Shown piece by piece: positions 49,110-62,620 of a stretch of DNA of 64,000 nt (position 1 is its first letter; every line of letters begins with the position of its first letter). The stretch lies in NCBI RefSeq assembly GCF_020921035.1, contig NC_063154.1, positions 26,669,948-26,733,947 of the forward strand, in the 5' to 3' direction. The translations under genes were made by a program, and so were the position numbers. Source of the DNA: Rhodamnia argentea. Lineage: Eukaryota > Streptophyta > Magnoliopsida > Myrtales > Myrtaceae. The notes below the pieces were generated by a model that had not been told where the DNA came from, did no database searches, and was given only the letters and a program-made list of their open reading frames with translations.

Positions 49110-49582
49110 TCTTTTAATTAGATCAATTTAGTCCTAAATATTGTCTACGTTTTGCCAATTGAGTCCATCCGGCCAATTTAGGCCGAAAATTGCTAATTTT
49201 ATGACGGTGGGCCTACACGACACGACCGGTGCTGATGTGGCTATTTTTATAATTTTTAATTATTTTTATATCCTCCTTTTCTTCCATGGCCTACGTGGGG
49301 CCAGCAAGAGCGAGTGTTGGCAAGGCTGCCCTCCTAAGCCTCGGTGATGTCGCCTTGACTTGGGTGAGGGCGACCCTCTCTCAGTCGAGGCACCCTCATC
49401 GGTCACCGACACAGGCCATGAAAATTCATAAAATTATTTTAAAAATATTATACATATCGGTACCAACCGTGCCACGTAGAACAAATCGTGTCCACATTAG
49501 TAATTTCTAGCTTAAATTGTTCGGAAAGACTCAATTGACAAAACTTGAAAATGTTTAGAACTAAATTAGTCAAATTAAAAGG
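49110..49582. mobile_element. Foldback element with long inverted ends, first copy
   Basis: About 90 bp at the left (CTTTTAATTAGATCAATTTA then GTTTTGCCAATTGAGTCC) and at the right (GACTCAATTGACAAAAC then CTAAATTAGTCAAATTAAAA) are inverted repeats of each other, roughly four of five bases alike by eye. The core is GC-rich (49290-49420, GAGGGCGACCCTC-type). A related element lies at 50446-50959. Outer borders may extend a little further. Confidence 0.65.
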
Positions 49583-50445
49583 TTTTCCGATTAAAAAAAT
49601 GAGGAATTTTCAAAATCAATAGTTTTCTTCCTTGATATGTAACCACTTCCTTGAAAATTAATCGATTTACTTTTTCGCGAAATATATTCATGTAATACTT
49701 TCCCGTACTCATAGGGCTGACATTTGAAGTTTACTAATGGAATGGAACTCATCATATCTTGAGTCAAAGAATAAGAAAAAGAAGGGCCAAAGATTTATTC
49801 CTCTCTCTTGCAAAAACCCTTTCCTTGTATAAAATACTAGAGGACATCTTTGTGCATAATTGGAAAATTATACTTCAATTTTATATATATATCTTTATTT
49901 ACCAGCTGAACCGCATGCCTACTGGCCAATTATATAGAAAGTGGGATATTACTTATGAAATTATGTGAGGATCCTCAATTATGATCTTGCCCATCACTGG
50001 AAAATTATTGTCATCTCCCAAAACCTCTCTGGCTACTGTGCTTTTGTTGCATCACCATGAGATCATCCACATGTAATCTTGAGGTTGAGTTCTGGCACCA
50101 CTAAGCTTGACAAACTTGCAATTTCAAATCAATCGTTCACCTCTTAAAATTGAGGTGAATTTTTCACTTGAGCGAATCACTCACTTCAATGATTGGGCTT
50201 AAAATAGAGAATGACTCGGCGGGTGGTCTGGGTTCATATAAGACCGTTCATGAGTTTGGAGTGGACATAGATATGATTAAGAGTAAAGTGCATTTGTCAT
50301 CCTATGAATGATGGTGAATGACTTAAATTGGATGTTTTGGATAAGGGAGAGATCAGTTTTATGTACTGTTTTCCCACTTTGGTAAGTTGTCAGTGCTCAA
50401 GTTGTCAGTGCTCATTTGCTACACGACCCGTTACAAGATAGTGGG
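49583..50445. other. Intergenic between two foldback elements
   Basis: No gene or clear element. Two short direct copies of GTTGTCAGTGCTCA occur at 50387-50414. Confidence 0.4.
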
Positions 50446-50959
50446 GGTAATTGTCCAAAGGGTCCTAAACGTAGTGGCTAAATCAGTTTTAAACTTTTTA
50501 ATTCAGCCAATTTAATCTTAAACATCTCGACAATTTTTCCAATGAAGCCCTTCTGACAAAATTTGATCAAAAATCGCTAACATACACTCCGGCCGTCCTA
50601 CACGGCATGGTTGGCAATTTTCTAGATTTTTTTTTCTTGTTTTTTTTTTTCCTTTTTTTTTTTTTTTTTTTTGATTTTTTCCTATTTCCCTTTACCAGTC
50701 CAGGGCCTTAGCGATGGCAGATGGAGAAAAAATGAAGAAAAAAGGAAAAAAATTTAGAAAGTTCGGAAAGTCACAAAAGTCGTTGTATGCACTGGTGTGA
50801 ACATTGCGTAGGATGGCTAGTGTTTGCATTAGTATTTTCCGGCCAAATAACTATATTGACAAATCGTCAAAAGATTTAGAACTAAATTGGCTAATTAAAA
50901 AGTTTAAGGCTGAATTGATTTTCTTACAATAGATTTATTACATTTTTGGACAATTGTCC
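50446..50959. mobile_element. Foldback element with long inverted ends, second copy
   Basis: The ends are GGTAATTGTCCAAAGGGTCC and, on the other strand, GGACAATTGTCCAAAAATGT. Inverted similarity continues about 120 bp inward (AAACTTTTTAATTCAGCCAA against AAACTTTTTAATTAGCCAAT). The wording of the inner ends (CCAATTTAGT, GCCAATTGAGTCC-like, CCGGCC) is shared with the 49110-49582 element. The flanks show only a weak possible target duplication (around AGATA). The core holds long T-runs and no coding capacity. Confidence 0.65.
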
Positions 50960-51939
50960 GAGATATATAAGTTGAATAAGAATGCATGAGCTGAGTGGGT
51001 GATGGTGCTTATGTGCTTGGCATCTATATGGACAACTTAATTCAGTCATTATGGATTAACATACAATGTATGAACCATACTCTTTCGCTTTCTCGTAACT
51101 ACAATTGCAAAACTTTAGGATAATGAGATTTTTTCTTCACGATGATTTCACCGTGTCACTCTCGATTAAATTGTATTCTATATATTCAAGAACGATGAAT
51201 TGATTGTACTATTTTGAGGCTAATAAAACTCGCGGCACACCTCTCACATTGAAATTAGGAAATTTTTTCTTGAAAATTCACTATATCCACTGCATTCATT
51301 ATGTTAGGTTGTAGTTGAACTGCATTATATTCCGATAGAGGTGAATTTTTTTTTTAAATATTGACAAAATAGTTTTTGAATTTTGACTCAATGCGTGATG
51401 ATGCGTATAAATTTTTAATTTGTTCGTTGTGATTTGTAAACTTTAATCTAATATATAATGTTATTCTTAAATTTTTAAGAATATTATCAAAGTGTGGTCG
51501 AGCTGACTGCAACCTAATGTGAGAATGACGGAGAGGTTCACTACTTTGGGACGTTGCAAAGGAATCCCACTTTAGCTGCCGACTCTTTATGCCTCGCCAA
51601 TTGGCCAATTAACCATTGTGGCAGCCGCCAGCTTTGACTTGTAGTTAATCTGTTTGTCGGAATTAATTCCATTCTAACGGCGAACAATGATTAAATAGCA
51701 CGACAAGAATTTTGACGGCAATTAATCGGACTATATTGAAATTTTTGCAAAAATTTAAGATTATATTGTCAAAATTGAAAAATTTAGGACTATTCGTATG
51801 ATAGATCGTGTCAACAATTTTAACAACAATTGATAGAAATGAATATATTGAAATTTTGCAAGTAAAGATTTAGGATTACAATAACAAAATCGAAAAATTT
51901 AGGATTGTTCATATGCTAGGTTTAAGAATGATTAAGTAA

Positions 51940-52320
51940 TTATCGCAACGTAAGTGTCACGGGCGTAAAGTTTGGGATCGATCCCGTCGGCAACTCGGGC
52001 GTCCTTTGGATCGGTGGAGCTAAGCCTTTGTCGTTGATTTACCTGGATCTTCGTAGAGAAGAAGTTCTAAAGGGAGACTCTTGGAGGAATGTTTTGTGAT
52101 ATTTGTTTTGTGGATACCAAATGAGAAGGAGGACTCCCTTTATATAGTAGGGGGCCTCGAATTACAATCATATATCTCCATTTCATCTAACGGCTAAGAT
52201 CGCATCTCCTATTTTCTCAACTACCGACATTAATTAGGAATATTCCAGAACACAAAGCAAATTACCGACTCACCCGTCCCCGAGAACATGCTATAATATG
52301 GTAGAAAATCCTAAACAAAC
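51940..52320 (-). mobile_element. Possible solo LTR fragment
   Basis: Read on the minus strand there is a TATA-like CTATATAAAGGGAG near 52150, then a leader without frames, ending near CGCCCGTGACACTTACGTTG. The layout of TATA box, purine-rich leader and CA-type end suits a long terminal repeat, but no matching partner, primer-binding site or target duplication was found. Confidence 0.25.
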
Positions 52321-52544
52321 TTAAGGGACCAAGACACAGCAAGTCTTGGAGCATCTCTCGGTCATTTGCACAATTGGTTTGGGCACGAAAACCTCAGCCC
52401 GTGTCATAAGCACATTGCTTATGCGTTTAAATTTGCTTTTTCTATATAGTATGGACAATGCATGGTCTTATAAAATTAGCCATCCAAAATTAATCCCTAA
52501 AAAACATGAAATCGTAGGTAATGAAATTAATGCAATTAACCCTC

Positions 52545-52640
52545 TAAGTTGGACAGCTCGTTGCGCCTTAGGAGGATTTTGAGCTCACAAATTGAAGGTT
52601 GCCCGTTCAAATCTCACCGGTTCTGCGCGCTAATTGCTCT
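52545..52640 (+). repeat. Possible tRNA-derived SINE fragment
   Basis: CAGCTCGTTGCGCC resembles a Pol III A box and GCCCGTTCAAATCTCACC resembles a B box about 40 bp further on, as in tRNA-derived SINE heads. No folded tRNA with an anticodon arm could be drawn, so it is not a tRNA gene. Confidence 0.3.
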
Positions 52641-55065
52641 TTGTCGAGCCATCTAGACATAACAAAAGGCTAAGTTCATTGCACTCGTGGGTCTTGCGAG
52701 TATTCCGCAAGCCTCCGAGTTGTTGGGTCTCTGCGTTCGTGTCCTAATTTATAAACAGATGAAAATGCACATATGAGAGCAATTAACCCATGGGACATGG
52801 TACAAACTTTTGCCTATTTGTACTCCTTCAGATAACAACCTTCACTGCCCATGATTGCAGTGCAACTAATGATCTGCCACGTGGGTCTCTGCCCACTGGA
52901 CATGGAAGAGTTCCTTCTGAACCTGGAATTTCCCTTCCAACCAAAAAAAAAAAAAAAAAAACCTGGAATTTCCCCACACCATGTATGTCCCCCACTAAGT
53001 CTTAAGCCATCAAAAACTTCAAAAGTCATGCATAAGTGGAACCTTAATGATCTCTAATTTTATTTGACAAGAAAGCACAATTTAAACTAGTAAAACGGCT
53101 AATGATATGTATATTTTCACTATCATTAATCAGATAAGACGCGAATCAAAGCTTGAGTGAATAGTCGTATGCATGATTATTTCGTAGCTAATGACGCGGG
53201 TTAGATATCACTCGAGGCTGTGTTGTGTACTTATATTTTACCTATGTCCTTCTCTTGAGCGTTGAGCTGTTCATGCCTCGAAAGTGGTTTCTTTTGAAAA
53301 TCTTCCGAGACAGTTCTGCATTGAGATTCATGAACCCAAAATTGTCCCAAAGGTAGTGGAGAAAATGGTTGACGCTTGAAAAATCAGTAGCTAACAAGAG
53401 ACTCTTAATAGCCGAGCTGTCCTTTCAGAAGTTGAATTTCCTTGACAATTTGGGTAGAGAAGTCTTATTCAGATCGTGTAATCATGATGAGAAACATATC
53501 CACATTGATCTTCCTCTATTGACTGAATGGTTTACACATTGTCAATCAAATTTTCAGTTAAAGCTGCAACACTAGTCAAAAATAAAATCTACCACAGTCA
53601 AAACCAAATGTAAAGAAAAGTTATGACCCGAATTGAAGCAACTTTAGATTGAAAAAGGTGCTTGATAAAGGGGATAGACTTGGTCCTAAGTATGACCTTA
53701 AAAGGCTCCACCTAAACTCTAGGATATAAAAATTTGGTGGTACTCTGTGGAGTGAGGGAAGAAAAAAACTATCCTCCAATTGGGAATGCAAGACATGAGG
53801 GCATCGGTACATTAAAATAAGGAACGCATTTGTGGAGTCCGATATCCCCGTCTATCAAATGGACAGGCCAAAAGTATATCACATAGGAAGAAAAATATAT
53901 ATTACATTGACTTTTTAGAAAACTGTTACCACAAATGTTCACTGTCCCATAAAAAATAACGGCATGCGAATTACTACTTTGGTCGCGCCCATTGTTAATC
54001 TGGTGAAATTGGCTTAGTAATTAAAGAATAAATATGTGCAGTATAAAGGCACGAAACTTGAGATCTCTGTTGCAATTGCACTAAAATGCTTCATAAACTC
54101 TAAAGATCACTTACATCGGTTGAAATAGTTAGTTAATAATAACTATTATCCTTATCGACAATAATTTATATCTTAAAATTTTCGTAGTCTATGAAAATAT
54201 TTTTCGACTGTTCCTTTTGTATGTGATATAGTCTTATAATTTTTTTGGAAAATTTTTTTTTTGAATTACTCATTTTTCGCGAAATAAACGAAGCCTGAAT
54301 TTTTTTACGAACGCAAAATTGCACAAATCTTTAGTGAATTATCATTTCACTTTCAACATGTACAACAAATGTAGAAGTTAGAACATGATGTTTTGGTTTT
54401 TATCAAATTGCCTCGGCAGCATGTCCCTTCTTTAAAATAAGGAGTCCAACACAATAAACTCTGCTTATAGCGTTCTTATCAAGAACCCATTTTTCACGGA
54501 TCCTTGCTGTAATAGCTTTGAATCGAAAAAAAAAAAAATTCCGTAACATTTTTATAGCTAATGATAAAATTCAGATGTACATCGTTAACTTAGTGACTGA
54601 CCACACATTGGTAAATTCAATTCTAAGTTGTTAATGAGTACCTGCAAACACGTCACCGACCGATCACATATTACCATCAGACAATTGATATTTTACCATT
54701 CACAGACAATCAGCCCGGGATTCTATAACTGATTTCAATGACCGATCGGAATTTGCCCCAATTTTGCCTATTGCCCTGCCCTAACATCCTTAGAGTTGCC
54801 CATACATCAAACTGCTGGAAGATGAAGGCAGATGAACAAGAAGCAAAATCTTATGGTTCTTTCATTTGTTGGGTGATCAGCAACTGCAACTACCAAAAGA
54901 CCACACTTCTATAGTATAAAGGGGAAAAAGAATCATACAAGCTCGTCATCAGAGAAGAACTGATACCGCTACAATTCTATCTATCCATGTATTTCCCCAT
55001 AATACAGACTCGAAAATGCGGAAAAAAGCCAAGTGCACATATGCAACAAACTACCTTGAACGATT
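52641..55065. other. Intergenic, no gene seen
   Basis: AT-rich DNA upstream of nothing on the left and downstream of the ARGLU1-like gene on the right. It has an A-run at 52944-52962 and, at 54100-54297, sequence ending CATTTTTCGCGAAATAAACG like the putative MITE at 40235-40483. Open frames at 52790-53575 look like chance. The last 100 bp should hold the 3' UTR of the ARGLU1-like gene. Confidence 0.4.
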
Positions 55066-58000
55066 TCATTTTGAGCCAAGAGCGAATGACAACTTGGGCC
55101 GCAATTTGTTCTTGCCCAACACTTTCATCTGATTTAGCCGTTGCTCCTCCTCTTCCTTTTTCTTCCTCCGCAAAGCCTCCTCTTTCTGCCTCTGGAGCTC
55201 CTCCAGCTCCCAATACCGTGCCTCTTCCCTCTTCTGCTGCTCTAAAGCTTCCTTTCTCTGAGCTTCTTCTACTCTTCTCCTGTTCTCGTCCAGCATCCTT
55301 TCTAGTTCCTCTTTCTCTCTTCGCGCTTGCTCCTGCAACCGGGTGATTATTTAAGCTCCAAGAAAAGCAATAGGATAATAAGATCAACACAGTTACTCTC
55401 AGACTGGGCCCTCCAAAGGAAATGAAGCAGAACAGCTTGGATTTCCGAATTATCCTTCCGGCCACAGTTCCTTTGCTATTTATGCAATAACTACAATTTT
55501 GGCTCAAAATCTATCAGAGGTTTCAAGAGATCATGTTAGCTTATCGTGAAAATGGCGTCTATCAAAGGAAGAAGATTCTGAAAAACATAAGTGCACTTAA
55601 CTGCAAGAACAACAAAGCATGTAAAAATGAATACAAGTCTTATGAGTGATACACTTCGAATTAGACACTGCAAGTTATTGGTACATTTCTACTAGGTGAC
55701 GGCAGTAATTCAACCTCAAATAATCCAAGAGATAGGCCTGGTGAAATACAAAAGACAAGTCCAGTGAACTCTACCTCCTTTTGTCTGGCCTGAATAAGGG
55801 AAATTTCCTTTTCTTTCTCAAGCTGTACTGCAACTTCATCATGAAGCCTTCTCCGGCCTTCCTCCAGCCTTCTTTGTACCTCTAGTTGGATCTCAGCAGA
55901 GTTCAAGCTCTCTTCCACTTTCTTCTGGATAGCTTCCTCTACCCTCTTAACAGTTTCCTCTTCAATTAATTTCAGTTCTGCCTCACGCTGACGCCTATAA
56001 AGAAAGAGAAAAAGTCAACCTGGAAAAATGACCACCCCCCAAGAGCAGAATGATGGATGAAAAGTTCAAACGAGGAACAAATAACCAAATTGGTTTTCCA
56101 ACATTCCACACTTCTTTCCTCATTTTATTAACTCAACTATTTACGATCTGCAATGTAAGTGCAAGCTAACCTTTATGAAGGCAAAGTCACAACAACACAT
56201 GCTTATGTTTTAAAGCATACCTCTAATTGATTCCAGATCCAAACAAATGAGATTCAAAACTGGAACAGTAGATAAACGAAGCACCCATCAAATACTAAGA
56301 ACTTCACTTAATAGCAGTATCTTCCTCCAGAAAAGCCTGTGGAGAAGAATGTCAAGTAAAATGCTGCAATTTTAATCCTACTCAGGGAAATTCTTCAGAA
56401 CCTGCACTAAAATACATTTTAGAGGAAAGATCTGCGGAGTCCTACATTGATACATTTTTCTGCTTTGCCACCAAGGGCATCAAAATATAGATGGCAAGAT
56501 ATTCGTAACTCCATAGTTAAAAGAACCGTTAGGGAAAATTCTAAGCTCCATTACAACACAGCAGAAATATGACAGGCAAGATAACTGAAATAGAAATCAT
56601 GTCCCGATGAAGCAAAGCATATGCGACGAATGTTCATATACTACGCTCTCAGTCTACGCTGTTGCAATTTAATTTTGGCTCCCATTGAACATCCAATGCT
56701 CGATAGGTACAACAATGGAGAACTATGTCATGACAGCTAAATTCTTTTAAACATATATATGTAATGACAGTCAAAAAGTCATCTCATTAAATCGTATGAA
56801 AACACAGTAAGACATCCAAATCAAGATCATCTCAAATCATCAACTCGATAGTTAATCACATGCCAAACAGATCAGATAGCAGACTGCTGCCCAAATAATA
56901 GGACAACCACCACAAAGTAGAATAACTGAATGAAACCCTGTTTAACAATCATATGCACACAATCCATGTCAAGTTAATAAGGCAATAAGTCCAGGAAACA
57001 TGACGGTGTAGAGTGACAAGGACAAAAATACTCAAGATCCTGACAGTAATTTAACAATCAAGCAGCTGTGCCTTATTAACTACACCTCTTCTGATTAACA
57101 AACCCCTACAGTCTTTATAGGACTGCATGATGCGATGATTGTAAACTGTGTGAACATAGTGCATGAACATTGTTTTCTATTTTCAGATCGCAATTGATGT
57201 TAATGCCCTTTGAAATCTCCCATATACCCTTAAGAATATGAACCTCACAATTAAGAGCTTCACTAATCACCAAAGCAAGCATCTGTGCCATATGCATTAC
57301 GTGTCACTTGACCATCTTTCCTCACCAGCTTAAGCTGTCAGAAAATGTGTCCCCAATGTATATACCATACATTTCAACATTGTGTGCTGACACTTCTACA
57401 TGAAAACATGTAACTTGGATGTGTATACATCAAACATTAATCAAGAAAAAAACAGGAGTAATAGACATAATTGCTTGAGTGTCGAGCATATTAAGCATAC
57501 ATTGCTTTGTGGATTTCCCATTAAACCCAAAAATTCATATTGCCAAATTAAGTGTCCACAATGCATGTCAAGGATAACGCTTGGAGATCAATTATAGAAC
57601 CCCCGGAAATGACCTCATAATTGTCACCAACTCATAGTCAATGCGTTGATCATGCTTTCAACTCCTTTCTTATGGAAGAAGTCATGCCCTAAGGCTTGGT
57701 CATAGTGCTGCTACAAGAATAATTCATGAGAGAAAAAAATATTTGTTATTCTCTAATGTAAATGAGTTTTGTCCCTATAATGAATCTCTTTTCGTAATAA
57801 CTACACTTTAGATGCACTTTCTTGACGTCTCTCGAATTTGAATGCTGACAAGTGACAATGAACCAAGGCATGATCAACGCCAACTCAAGAATATGTTATC
57901 AACTCTTATATCATGTAAAATTACTCAAAATTGGATGAGCTGGCACTCAACAGCATTCCCATGAAAAGTTAAAATCAAGATACTTTCTCAGTGATGTACA

Positions 58001-59628
58001 ACTGCAAATACCTTTAGCTGTTGTGCTTCTAATTCTTCACAGACAAATCTTCCATAAAATTAAATTCTCAAAAAATCGAAAAACACTCATTCTAACCACA
58101 GCTCATACAAGTATGAAATAGAAATAACAAGTCCAAGTCATTCTTCCCTTACTGTATGATTAGGAAATGATATATAAAGCTAACCCAACAAAGAGCATAT
58201 TCTAAATAAAAAAAAAAAACCCTTCAATTGAACTACAACACTCCCCCCCAACAAAAAAAAAAAACAAGAAAAAGGAAAAACAACCAACTCTCATCCAGTT
58301 GGATAAAAAGATCAAAAGGGGAAAAACCCAGCAAAAAGAAAAGAAAGAAACCGAGGGGAAAAATCGCAATTAGAACACGGCAGGGAACATAACTTGACTC
58401 AGACCTACCTTTTCCTCTCTTCTTCTTCCTTTCTCAATTTCTCATTGGCACTTTTGCGCTCCACAGACCCAAGGCTTGGACTAGAAGAACTATGAGTAGG
58501 AGCCAATGAGGAACTTCTACTCTTTTGCCTTCTATAGCGCTTAGGTGTAGGGGAGCGGCTTTTGTGACGCCTCACTATCGGAGAACGGCTCTTGCGTCGC
58601 CGTGGAGATATAGAACGACTTTTCCTTCTGTATATTGCAATAAAAACCATTCAGCAGGTATTACAAGATTACACATTACATATTGGCGTGCATATCAAGT
58701 CAGCACCAAGAGACAATAAGCAGGAAACGTTTACAGTTACCTCAAATACTGTTAAGAAGCTCCATCTTTTATCACATGAAGCTAAAGTCAGAATCGAGCA
58801 ACAAAAGCACACTGACCAGCATTCATAACCTGCTGACCTCCCACAAGATAGGAACAAATTGAATTTCCTTAATATCATGAGGAATGCTATGGCTCATCTT
58901 GTTTTCATTACACTGTCTATTGAAGCCCTGATGTCTATCTAAGCTTCCTTTTGATTTTCTGTGTAGAAGCTCCCAAAACCAAATACCCATCAGCCAGATC
59001 ATGAATATTCACCAAATTCTTTTGTAGTCTTTAAAGCATCAGCTTGGTCATCAGGAAGTAGGTACAGACCAGGTAGAGTTTCGAAGCCCATACAGAGAAG
59101 TTGCACCTTAAACCCCATCAGCCAAAATTTAATAATCAAGCAAAACTTGAATATCAAGTTTGCATCTGCTCAAACCACTATGCCCACAAAATTGCATAAC
59201 CAAGTGGCATAAACTCAGTCATGCAGTTTACATGCCAAAAATTTCTAAGAACTGCATCTTCATATCAAACCCTTTTTCTTTACTAGAACATCTCATATAA
59301 GATCTACTTTAACATCTCGTAGTATCAAGAATCCTTCACATTCGGAGCAAAACCACATTCAGCAGAAATATGGGTGAAGCAGCAACATCCACAGAGGTAG
59401 GATGCGCCTCGCGCAGGCCAAATCGACGTCTTTGCATTTCATCTCAGCAAACTGTTAAAAATAAATTACGCCAAGATATAAACGGGATCACCTGCTATAA
59501 GAATAAGATGAATAGGGAGAGCGGCTTCTGTCTCTTCGACTCCTGCGGCTATACCTATGCCCCAAAGGAGAAGGTGAACGCCTTCGTCTATATAAAGGTG
59601 AACGAGACCTTGATATATCGCGAGGCAT
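55066..59628 (-). CDS. ARGLU1-like arginine/glutamate-rich splicing protein
   Basis: Four exons, 59628-59492, 58627-58409, 55994-55775 and 55332-55066, join in frame to 280 residues. The first half is an RS domain (MPRDISRSRSPLYRRRRSPS, RKSRSISPRRRKSRSP). The second half is a long charged helix (REAELKLIEEETVKRVEEAI, RREKEELERMLDENRRRVEE), ending KNKLRPKLSFALGSK. This two-part layout and the ending are those of ARGLU1, a nuclear protein that modulates alternative splicing with U2AF and other factors; the plant form is At1g10890 as I recall. Intron 2 is long (2.4 kb) for such a small gene, in keeping with possible regulated splicing, though none is proven. A GA-rich 5' leader lies near 60510-60550, so at least one 5' UTR intron is likely upstream of exon 1. 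Confidence 0.9.
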
Positions 59629-60600
59629 TTCCAGCAGTCTTAGCTTTACAACAGATCAACCCAACATGCAATTTCCTTTATTAAAGCTCAACAAAGCAAC
59701 GGCCCTCTCCTGCAATGTCAAAGCATTTGAAATTTGCTTATCAAATAAATATCAAAATAGTTCAATTCAGTAAGTGAACAGTGTGCTTCATTGAGATGTG
59801 AATCCACAAGACAAAAATACAGGTTCTAGCCTATTTGTCCACATACCAAAGAAATTCATCAGCAGCAACCACAAAAGTGCAGTTGACTCGAGAATCTGTC
59901 CAAGTTTAACTAGTTGGCGACAAAAAACATCCGAAAGTTTATAATTGCCTTCGGAAATCAACGCTAAGACATCATTTTGTGCATGTATTAGGGCATGGAA
60001 GGAGCTAATTTGGCTCCAGCCATACAAAACCAAGTAGCAAACGACAGAGGCAAAAAAAGCAACACAATCATTCTCTTCCAGATATCCTTTGGCTCACAGA
60101 AAAGCACATAAAGCTCAAACAGTTCTACTCAGCATCTGATCAGTATCCCGCCTCCAAACCTACCCTACCCAAACCTTAAAACCAGCACCACGAAAAACAA
60201 CTCATGCACATCACTGCACCCCAAAAGGGGGAAACTTCAACAAATTGGAGAATCAATCGATATAATTCACACAATCCGAGATCATTCTAAAAACAACAAA
60301 AGAAAAGTCAAAAGACACAGCATGACAAACACGATCATCGTACCACACAACCATCGAGGCTACTGTGCGCGATTGCAGGAGATAATGCCAAATCAGGAGT
60401 CAAATTCGACCTAGCGATTTACCAGTCAGAACAACGAGAAATATCGAGCTACGGCGATCTTCTCGTGTAGAAGCCCAGAGAGAATCGGATTGACCTAAAC
60501 AGGATTGGAGCATGAAATGCAGAGAGAGAAAGAGCGAGAGAGAGAGAGTTTTAGGCTTTTGGAGGTCACAGGCTGAAGAACCCTGCAAGGGAGGGTCGAG
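59629..60600 (-). promoter_or_regulatory. 5' UTR, likely leader intron and promoter of the ARGLU1-like gene
   Basis: Between the start codon and a GA-rich tract at 60525-60549 there is no coding frame of note. The minus-strand sequence just upstream of the ATG has an acceptor-like TTTAATAAAGG...AAAGCTAAG, and RS-protein genes often have a leader intron, so transcription probably starts near 60550-60600. This is inference from layout only. Confidence 0.4.
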
Positions 60601-62620
60601 GAGAGGGCCGGCTCAAATCCTTTCATCGAACCGGTCCGCTTCTGAACCGGATTAATCATCAGTTTTCAAACCGGTCGTCTGGATTTTGAGCCGGATGGGA
60701 CACATTGAAATCAAGGAATTTTACTATATCTTGACAATGAACTCGAATATTTCGAATATTAAATTTAGAAACAGCACGTAAGTGAAAATGACAAATATGT
60801 CCGTACGTACTGCTCATGAAAGAACATTATTCTTAGCGTCATTACTTCCCAAATCTAAATAAAGGTGGACGAGAAAAGAGGAAATTTTAAAATCGACTTA
60901 TTTCCGATTATTAATTGTTAAAAAAGTTACCACATTTCTCTAGCCCAGTGCATGGCAACACTTTCGCTTTAAAAATCAACTTATGATCGGAAGTTAATTT
61001 TTTTACTTCTGCTTACGAGCATGAGTTGATTTTTCTACTTCTAAAGAGAAGCAAGTGGGTCCAAAATTACTTTTGAAGCAATTTTTACTTCAAAAGTAGA
61101 AAAATGAAGTTGCGTAACCAAATGAATTTATATTTCAGAAGTTGCTCCAAAAGCACTTTCGGAGCGAAAATCCTAATCCAAAAATGTTGTCATGTGCGCC
61201 CATAAAGTTTGCATATGCACTTGGCAATTGACATACTCCTTTCTTGAGATTAAAAAAAAAAACAAACTTCCAAAAAAAATCATATTTTACAATGTGACAA
61301 CGTTCAAATATATAGTCATTCAATTACTAAAAAAGTGCACATTTACATGACTCACAATTGTGCGAAAAGAACATTGTTCAATGTTGTTCAATATCATAAA
61401 ACAACAAAGGGACTATACAACAAACCGGATATTTTCGGGCACCATTGACCATGCCTAAAAACCATTGCGTGTCCCAATTCACATTAATATTAGAGCAAAT
61501 GTACGTCTATGCATCCTAAGTTGGTCTCACCACAATTTAAGTCATTGTTGTGAACAAGACAATTAAGATTATCTAAACGAGCTTGGTTTCTAACAAAAGG
61601 ATCTTCAACATATAATTATAGTAGTGCTTTTCGGTAGTAATGTGCACCACAATCATAAATGTCATTTAGGTTCATCTCCACTAACATCAAAAAGCTAAAA
61701 CAAAACAAAAACATTAGGCAAGTACAAATTACTAGGCTCAGATAATAAGGCGAAATCATCCAAAACCCCAAAGTATAACCCTTTTCAAACCAACAAGCAA
61801 AATTTTTCTTTTGTCAAAAGTATAATTTTTTGCAAACCAACAAGCTAATCGAATAGATAATAATGCTGGCCTAGAATTGAAATGGGAAGAATCTCACAAA
61901 TTCTCACTAAGTAAATCCATTATTTTTGCCGGAAATGCATGGAACAGAATGTAGCCATCCCTTCCTCACGATTCACTACTAAAGAATCCATGAAATTCAT
62001 GACGGAAATGGTAAAAATCCTTTTTGATTCACTGCTAAAGAATCTGGAAAATTCACATCAAACCTCTAACAATCAATCCATGACTATTGCAGACTCCATC
62101 TCGGCTCTCTCGACCCAATGAAAATGAACTCCCAACGCCTTTACAAGCGAAGAAGCTCATTGAAACATTCCAAAACCACATAATCAACTACAACAAGAAA
62201 GGCAAACGGGCTACAACGACATAGACAAGATGGAGTAGCCAAAGGATGACATGTCTAGTAAGAGAGAGAAAGCATGATTGTTTACCTTCACAGTTCGACT
62301 CTCTCGCCGCTTTTGTGAAATTTCGCCGTGAAGTGAACCAATATAGAATAGGGTTTTTAAGAAAATTGGTTTTATACCATGAAAATGAGAAATTCTATCC
62401 ACATTTACCCTATTTTATATGAGATATGTTTTGTCCACGTCATATCCCTTTTTAACCGTTCCTTATCCTATCTTGAATAGCAACCAAACACAAAATCCCG
62501 AATTTATCATGTTGACCAATTGTAGCTTTTAAGTCCTAAGCATTTTTTTTTTCATATATTTACGTGTTAAAACTTTTTCAATTATGCATTTTAGGACTTC
62601 CTTTACCTTCGTCAATTTTT
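60601..62620. other. Intergenic, repeat-like, no intact gene
   Basis: At 60610-60690 there are several GAACCGG/CCGGTTC motifs. At 60870-61160 the sequence looks like a MITE (AAAGTAGAAAAATGAAGTTG then CGTAACCAAAT). On the minus strand near 61530-61680 a stretch reads EDPFVRNQARLDNLNCLVHN with stops around it, possibly old coding DNA of unknown origin. At 61966-62060 ATTCACTACTAAAGAATCCA and ATTCACTGCTAAAGAATCTG form a short direct repeat. Confidence 0.4.

Noticed and set aside
52545..52640. A functional tRNA gene
   Set aside because: B-box-like sequence is present but no cloverleaf or anticodon arm can be drawn.
55066..55338. KEELERM-type helical frame as an independent coiled-coil gene
   Set aside because: It joins in phase to upstream RS-domain exons and is the last exon of the ARGLU1-like gene.
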